NCBI RefSeq assembly: GCF_001293775.1
Contig: NZ_LGLN01000013.1
Span: 364,534-424,723 of the forward strand
Reading direction: 5' to 3'
Source of the DNA: Pseudomonas syringae pv. cilantro
GTDB lineage: Bacteria; Pseudomonadota; Gammaproteobacteria; Pseudomonadales; Pseudomonadaceae
Length of the DNA: 60,190 bases
The position numbers and the translations under genes were made by a program. The first letter of the stretch is position 1. Each line of letters starts with the position of its first letter. The notes under the pieces were generated by a model. It ran no database searches. It had not been told where the DNA came from and worked only from the letters and a program-made list of their open reading frames with translations. Shown in pieces: positions 54,226 through 60,190 of the stretch.

Positions 54226-55606
54226 AGCAGACCGCACCCGCGCGATCAAGCTGGCCGTAGTCGGTCACACCAACGTCGGCAAGACCTCGCTGCTGCGCAC
54301 CTTGACCGGCGATGTGAGTTTCGGTGAGGTCTCCCATCGGCCCAGCACCACCCGCCACGTAGAAGGTGCGCGCCTGTCGGTGGACGGCCAGGCGTTGGTC
54401 GAGCTGTATGACACGCCGGGTCTGGAAGACGCCATTGCGCTGCTCGATTATCTGGAGCGACTGGATCGCCCCGGTGAGCGGCTGGATGGCCCGGCGCGAT
54501 TGGCGCGCTTTCTTGAGGGCAGCGAAGCGCGCCAACGTTTCGAGCAGGAAGCCAAGGTGCTGCGCCAACTGCTCGACTCGGATGCGGGGTTGTACGTGAT
54601 CGATGCGCGCGAGCCGGTGCTGGCCAAGTACCGCGACGAACTGGCAGTGCTGGCCAGTTGCGGCAAGCCGTTGCTGCCGGTGCTGAACTTTGTCAGTGCC
54701 GCGCAGCATCGCGAGCCGGAATGGCGCGAAGCCCTTTCGCGTCTGGGCCTGCACGCGCTGGTGCGCTTTGACAGCGTGGCGCCCCCGGAAGACGGCGGCC
54801 GTCGCTTGTATGAAAGCCTGGCGCTGCTGCTGGAAAGCGCCCGGTCACGGCTGGAGCGCCTGATCGATGATCAGGAAAAACAGCGCGCAGCCAGACGCCA
54901 CAGCGCTGCCCGCCTGATCGCGGAAATGCTGATCGATTGCGCGGCCTGTCGGCGCAGCGTCGAGACCACTGCCGATCAGGAGCAGCAGGCCGTGGAAGCG
55001 CTGCGCAAGGCCGTTCGCCAGCGTGAGCAGCGCTGTGTCGAAGCGCTGCTCAAACTGCATGCCTTTCGCAAAGACGATGTGTCTGCCAGCGATCTGCCGT
55101 TGATGGATGGGCGCTGGGGCGACGACCTGTTCAATCCGGAAACCCTCAAATTGATGGGCGTGCGCGTCGGCGGCGGTGTGGCAGCGGGTGCGGCGGCCGG
55201 GGCAGGGGTGGACTTGATGGTCGGTGGCGTGACCCTCGGTGCAGCGGCGCTGGTCGGGGCGATTGCGGGCGGTGCGTTATCGACGGCGCGCAGCTACGGC
55301 GGCCGGTTGCTGGGCAAGTTCAAAGGGCGCAGAGAACTGACGGTAGACGACGCGGTGCTGCGCCTGCTCGCCCTGCGTCAACGGCAGTTGCTGCTGGCGC
55401 TGGGTGTGAGAGGGCACGCGGCCATGCACAGCATTGAACTGACCACGCCGCAGGACAAGACCTGGCGCAAAGGCAAAATCCCCGACCCCCTTTCCCGCGC
55501 CCGCGCCCATCCGCAGTGGTCGACGCTCAACCCGCATCCGAAGCCGAATCAGGGCGAGAGGCAGGAAGCGATTGATGAACTGGTGAGTGTGGTGTTGCAG
55601 GATTGA
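54218..55606 (+). CDS. GTPase with DUF3482 domain
   Basis: A 462-residue protein. The GTP-binding domain is N-terminal: P-loop VVGHTNVGKTSLLRTL (14-29), switch II YDTPGLEDA and FVSA in place of the usual base-recognition loop. C-terminal to it are an Arg/Gln-rich helical region (about 200-280) and a glycine/alanine-rich hydrophobic segment (about 315-350: GGGVAAGAAAGAGVD), suggesting membrane association. It is coupled to the DUF2868 gene. The role is unknown. Confidence 0.85.
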   Translation: MTEADRTRAIKLAVVGHTNVGKTSLLRTLTGDVSFGEVSHRPSTTRHVEGARLSVDGQALVELYDTPGLEDAIALLDYLERLDRPGERLDGPARLARFLEGSEARQRFEQEAKVLRQLLDSDAGLYVIDAREPVLAKYRDELAVLASCGKPLLPVLNFVSAAQHREPEWREALSRLGLHALVRFDSVAPPEDGGRRLYESLALLLESARSRLERLIDDQEKQRAARRHSAARLIAEMLIDCAACRRSVETTADQEQQAVEALRKAVRQREQRCVEALLKLHAFRKDDVSASDLPLMDGRWGDDLFNPETLKLMGVRVGGGVAAGAAAGAGVDLMVGGVTLGAAALVGAIAGGALSTARSYGGRLLGKFKGRRELTVDDAVLRLLALRQRQLLLALGVRGHAAMHSIELTTPQDKTWRKGKIPDPLSRARAHPQWSTLNPHPKPNQGERQEAIDELVSVVLQD

Positions 55607-55671
55607 GCTGCTTCAGCGCCGCGCCAGGTATTCATCGTATAAACAGGTCCTGGAGTCTCAGAAAAGCTGGC

Positions 55672-55751
55672 TTCTGGCCGAAGGGCGTGGGAGCGTCGCC
55701 CGGTCCGCTCCCACGGTACGCCCGGTCCGCTCCCACGGCCTTCGGCCAGAA
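55672..55751. repeat. Inverted repeat enclosing a tandem REP-like element
   Basis: The arm at 55672-55694 (beginning TTCTGGCCGAAGG) and the arm at 55729-55751 are reverse complements at 22 of 23 positions. Inside, CGCCCGGTCCGCTCCCACGG is present twice in tandem, separated by TA. A related sequence appears at 60099-60160. The rest of the 55607-55860 gap holds no supported gene. Confidence 0.75.
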
Positions 55752-55860
55752 TCAAAAGCAGATGTGTGCATAGCTGTGAGCGTGGAGCATAGGCGCGATA
55801 AGGAGGGCTTGGACACAGCGCTTTTCAGCTTGCCGCTTGCCGCTAGAAACTCACCGCTGG

Positions 55861-55900
55861 TTTTTTATTGATTGATCGTTCAATAAAAAATCTTTAGACT
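55861..55900 (+). promoter_or_regulatory. betI promoter with BetI-type operator
   Basis: TTTTTTATTGA (55861-55871) and TCAATAAAAAA (55880-55890) are perfect 11-base arms around an 8-base centre. A sigma-70 promoter overlaps it: TTGATC (55872-55877), 17 bases, TAGACT (55895-55900). The operator covers the -35, as expected for BetI repression relieved by choline. Confidence 0.75.
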
Positions 55901-55954
55901 AGCCCGGTCAATTCGATACCACGATCACTGCAGACAACCGGGAGATTCGCGCCA

Positions 55955-56548
55955 ATGCCCAAGGTCGGTATGCAACCCATCCGCCGCCAGCAACTGATCC
56001 AGGCCACGCTCACGGCGGTCGATCAGGTGGGTATGGGCGATGCCAGCATTGCGCTGATCGCACGCTTGGCAGGCGTCTCCAACGGCATCATCAGTCACTA
56101 TTTTCAGGACAAGAACGGCCTGATCGCCGCGACGATGCGGCACCTGATGAACGCCCTGATCCAGAACGTCCGCGAACGCCGACAGGCCTTGACCGACGAC
56201 AGCCCCAGGGCGCACCTGCAAGTGATCATCGAAGGCAACTTCGACGCCAGCCAGGTCAACGGCCCGGCCATGAAAACCTGGCTGGCCTTCTGGGCGACCA
56301 GCATGCATCACCCGTCGCTGCACCGATTGCAGCGTATCAACGATCATCGTCTGTACTCGAACCTGTGCTGCCAGTTCCGTCGCACTTTGCCTCTGGAACA
56401 GGCACGCAACGCCGCCCGCGGGCTGGCAGCCCTGATAGACGGGCTGTGGCTGCGGGGCGCGCTGTCAGGCGATGCATTCGACACCGAGCAAGCGCAACGG
56501 ATTGCTTACGAATACATGGACTTCCAATTGGCGAAATCGGCGAGCTGA
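55955..56548 (+). CDS. betI: Choline-responsive repressor BetI
   Basis: A 197-residue TetR-family repressor. It opens with [18 protein letters not shown] and has the DNA-binding [20 protein letters not shown]; the C-terminus has GLWLRGAL. It represses the bet operon until choline binds. First gene of betI-betB-betA. Confidence 0.95.
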   Translation: MPKVGMQPIRRQQLIQATLTAVDQVGMGDASIALIARLAGVSNGIISHYFQDKNGLIAATMRHLMNALIQNVRERRQALTDDSPRAHLQVIIEGNFDASQVNGPAMKTWLAFWATSMHHPSLHRLQRINDHRLYSNLCCQFRRTLPLEQARNAARGLAALIDGLWLRGALSGDAFDTEQAQRIAYEYMDFQLAKSAS

Positions 56549-56653
56549 GGCTTTCGAAGCCCCCTTCCCGAATGACTGCACAGGCCTGTTGCCGAACGAA
56601 CCCGGCACACTGAAATCAGTCATCGCCTCCCCAACTGAATGTGCGAGGATTTT

Positions 56654-58126
<1,473 letters not shown>

Positions 58127-58272
58127 ACACCGTTCAGTTCCAGGTGGCACGTGGCAAACCGCAAGCAGACGCAATCAACAGCGGCTTGCCGCACCCCATT
58201 TTCACAAGTATCGCCTTGCTGCTTCTGCTTGCAGCCAAGGCTTGAGACTTGCAGCTCTATGAGGGAGCCTCT

Positions 58273-59979
58273 ATGACGACGCAATCCGAATTCGACTACA
58301 TCATCATTGGTGCCGGCTCTGCCGGTAACACGCTGGCAGCCCGCCTAACCGAAGACGCAGGCGTCACTGTTCTGCTGCTGGAAGCCGGTGGCCCGGACTA
58401 CCGTCTGGATTTTCGTACCCAGATGCCCGCTGCGCTGGCGTTCCCGCTGCAAGGTCGTCGCTACAACTGGGCCTACGAAACCGAGCCAGAGCCGCACATG
58501 AACAACCGCCGCATGGAATGCGGTCGCGGCAAGGGCCTGGGCGGCTCGTCGCTGATCAACGGCATGTGCTACATCCGTGGCAACGCGATGGACTACGACG
58601 GCTGGGCCAAAGAACCGGGCCTCGAAGACTGGAGCTACCTCGACTGCCTGCCGTACTTCCGCAAGGCTGAAACCCGCGACATCGGCCCGAACGATTACCA
58701 CGGTGGCGACGGTCCGGTCAGCGTGACCACGCCCAAGGCGGGCAACAATCCGCTGTTCCACGCGATGGTCGAAGCGGGCGTGCAAGCCGGCTTCCCGCGC
58801 ACTGACGACCTCAACGGTTATCAGCAGGAAGGCTTCGGTCCAATGGACCGCACCGTGACGCCGAAAGGTCGTCGCGCCAGCACCGCTCGCGGTTATCTGG
58901 ACGAAGCGAAAAAGCGTTCGACCCTGACGATAGTCACTCACGCACTGACCGACCGCATCCTGTTCGAAGGCAAACGCGCTGTCGGCGTGGCCTATCTGGT
59001 AGGCGACAGCGACACGCGCATTGAAGCCCGTGCCCGCAAGGAAGTGCTGCTGTGCGGCGGCGCGATTGCCTCGCCGCAGATCCTGCAACGCTCCGGTGTC
59101 GGTCCTGCCGAATTGCTGAACAAGCTCGACATCCCGGTGGTTCACGACCTGCCGGGCGTGGGTCAGAACCTTCAGGATCACCTGGAGATGTACCTGCAAT
59201 ATGCCTGCACCCAGCCCGTGTCGCTTTACCCTTCGCTGAAGTGGTGGAACCAGCCTGCCATCGGCGCAGAGTGGATGTTCCTCGGCACAGGTATCGGCGC
59301 GAGCAACCAGTTTGAAGCGGGTGGTTTCATTCGCTCCAGCGAAGCGTTCGAATGGCCGAACATTCAGTACCACTTCTTGCCGGTGGCGATTAACTACAAC
59401 GGCACCAAGGGTGTTCAGGAACACGGCTTCCAGGCACACGTAGGTTCGATGCGTTCGCCAAGCCGTGGCCGCGTACACGTCAAGTCCAAGGACCCGCGTG
59501 AATACCCAAGCATCCTGTTCAACTACATGGCGTCCCGGCAGGACTGGCAGGAATTCCGTGACGGCATTCGCCTGACCCGCGAGATCATGCAGCAGCCGGC
59601 GCTCGACCCGTACCGCGGCCGTGAAATCAGCCCCGGTATTGACGTGCAGTCCGATGAGGCGTTGGACCAGTTTGTGCGGGAACACGCCGAAACGGCGTAT
59701 CACCCGTCCTGCTCCTGCAAAATGGGCACCGACGAGATGGCTGTGGTCGATGGTCAGGGCCGCGTGCACGGCATGCAAAGCCTGCGCGTGGTGGATGCTT
59801 CGATCATGCCGATCATCACCACCGGCAACCTGAACGCACCGACAATCATGATCGCCGAGAAAATCGCCGACAAGATCCGCGGCCGTCAGCCCCTCCCACG
59901 CAGCACCGCCGACTACTTTGTAGCAGGCGACAAGCCAGCCCGCGGCAAGCCGCTGCGTGAGATCAGCCACCAGGCTTGA
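58273..59979 (+). CDS. betA: Choline dehydrogenase
   Basis: 568 residues from ATG 58273, behind GAGGGAG; an upstream ATG at 58249 is weaker. GMC flavoprotein: FAD motif [27 protein letters not shown], catalytic His in [13 protein letters not shown], and [19 protein letters not shown]. Oxidises choline to betaine aldehyde at the membrane. Last gene of the operon; the 146-base gap to betB contains no gene. Confidence 0.97.
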   Translation: MTTQSEFDYIIIGAGSAGNTLAARLTEDAGVTVLLLEAGGPDYRLDFRTQMPAALAFPLQGRRYNWAYETEPEPHMNNRRMECGRGKGLGGSSLINGMCYIRGNAMDYDGWAKEPGLEDWSYLDCLPYFRKAETRDIGPNDYHGGDGPVSVTTPKAGNNPLFHAMVEAGVQAGFPRTDDLNGYQQEGFGPMDRTVTPKGRRASTARGYLDEAKKRSTLTIVTHALTDRILFEGKRAVGVAYLVGDSDTRIEARARKEVLLCGGAIASPQILQRSGVGPAELLNKLDIPVVHDLPGVGQNLQDHLEMYLQYACTQPVSLYPSLKWWNQPAIGAEWMFLGTGIGASNQFEAGGFIRSSEAFEWPNIQYHFLPVAINYNGTKGVQEHGFQAHVGSMRSPSRGRVHVKSKDPREYPSILFNYMASRQDWQEFRDGIRLTREIMQQPALDPYRGREISPGIDVQSDEALDQFVREHAETAYHPSCSCKMGTDEMAVVDGQGRVHGMQSLRVVDASIMPIITTGNLNAPTIMIAEKIADKIRGRQPLPRSTADYFVAGDKPARGKPLREISHQA

Positions 59980-59986
59980 TCCAACG

Positions 59987-60019
59987 GCCTGTCGTCCTTA
60001 CGCCGTGAGGACGACAGGC
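59987..60019 (+). terminator. bet operon terminator-like hairpin
   Basis: GCCTGTCGTCCT (59987-59998) and AGGACGACAGGC (60008-60019) make a perfect 12-base stem 7 bases after betA. No T-run follows, but position and strength suggest a terminator or 3'-end protector. Confidence 0.7.
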
Positions 60020-60098
60020 GTCCGCCCAGCCAACTTTCGTTGCGCATGCTAAAGCGCGCATCCTTATACATGAGTATCTTCGGGCGCACGGAACGATG

Positions 60099-60160
60099 CT
60101 TCTGCCCGAAGGGCGTGAGCGGACCGGGCGACGCTTCGCTTGTTCGCGAAGACTGTGTTT
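60099..60160. repeat. REP-like repeat at the window end
   Basis: TGCCCGAAGGGCGTGAGCGGACCGG and the following GCGACGCTTCGC/GTTCGCGAAG segment share blocks with the repeats at 55672 and 47665. Confidence 0.5.
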
Positions 60161-60190
60161 CAGACCATGCATTTTCGGCGATTGTACTGG

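Noticed and set aside
58345..59970. A 541-codon minus-strand frame opposite betA
   Set aside because: Shadow of betA, whose motifs are complete on the plus strand.

Overview
This 60 kb window is a piece of chromosome from a fluorescent pseudomonad, most likely of the Pseudomonas syringae group. The evidence is the gene order (qor, fliL-like, EVE, fau, 6S RNA, zapA, ygfB-like, pepP, ubiH, visC; then mutM, ferredoxin, coaD; rsmD, two M16 peptidases, ftsY-ftsE-ftsX, rpoH, mtgA, thiS-thiG, trmB; pchP, folA; betI-betB-betA), the high G+C codon use, and scattered short palindromic repeats of the kind common in this group. The species assignment is inference; no rRNA or tRNA gene was seen.

Layout. 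1-1.5 kb: an MFS exporter in A+T-richer DNA. 1.5-5.3 kb: an accessory island with an S-type pyocin-like DNase bacteriocin, its immunity gene and an orphan coiled-coil gene. The island is bracketed by a decayed 3' fragment of a quinone oxidoreductase gene and by the intact gene. The bacteriocin gene is broken by one in-frame TAA, while the immunity gene looks intact. 6.3-13.7 kb: conserved housekeeping cluster (folate salvage, 6S RNA, cell division, proline peptidase, two ubiquinone hydroxylases). 13.7-20.4 kb: AraC regulator, an ExuT-type hexuronate transporter with a clear promoter and operator, a serine hydrolase, an unusual sigma-54-activator-like protein, a MetQ-like binding protein and MsrA. 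20.5-31.6 kb: a large GAF/PAS/GGDEF/EAL protein, a threonine aldolase gene followed by a TldD/TldE/MFS operon, TraX-like protein, RlmI-like methyltransferase and a PfpI-like protein. 31.8-37.7 kb: HDOD protein, MutM, ferredoxin, CoaD, TetR regulator, sulfurtransferase and YheT-like hydrolase. 38.0-39.7 kb: a two-gene accessory cassette, ATPase plus putative PD-(D/E)xK nuclease, that looks like a defence module. 39.7-52.7 kb: RsmD, M16 peptidase pair, FtsYEX, RpoH, MtgA, ThiS/ThiG, TrmB, phosphorylcholine phosphatase and dihydrofolate reductase. 52.8-55.6 kb: a membrane protein/GTPase pair. 55.9-60 kb: the choline-to-glycine-betaine operon with a BetI-type operator.

The functional groupings are ubiquinone synthesis (UbiH, VisC), membrane targeting and division (FtsY, FtsE, FtsX, ZapA, MtgA), stress (RpoH, MsrA, 6S RNA), and choline use (PchP releases choline from phosphorylcholine; BetA and BetB oxidise it to betaine). 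The parts most worth follow-up are the ATPase/nuclease cassette, the interrupted bacteriocin with its duplicated flank, the TldDE-exporter operon, and the sigma-54-like protein with an altered GAFTGA loop and no recognisable DNA-binding end.
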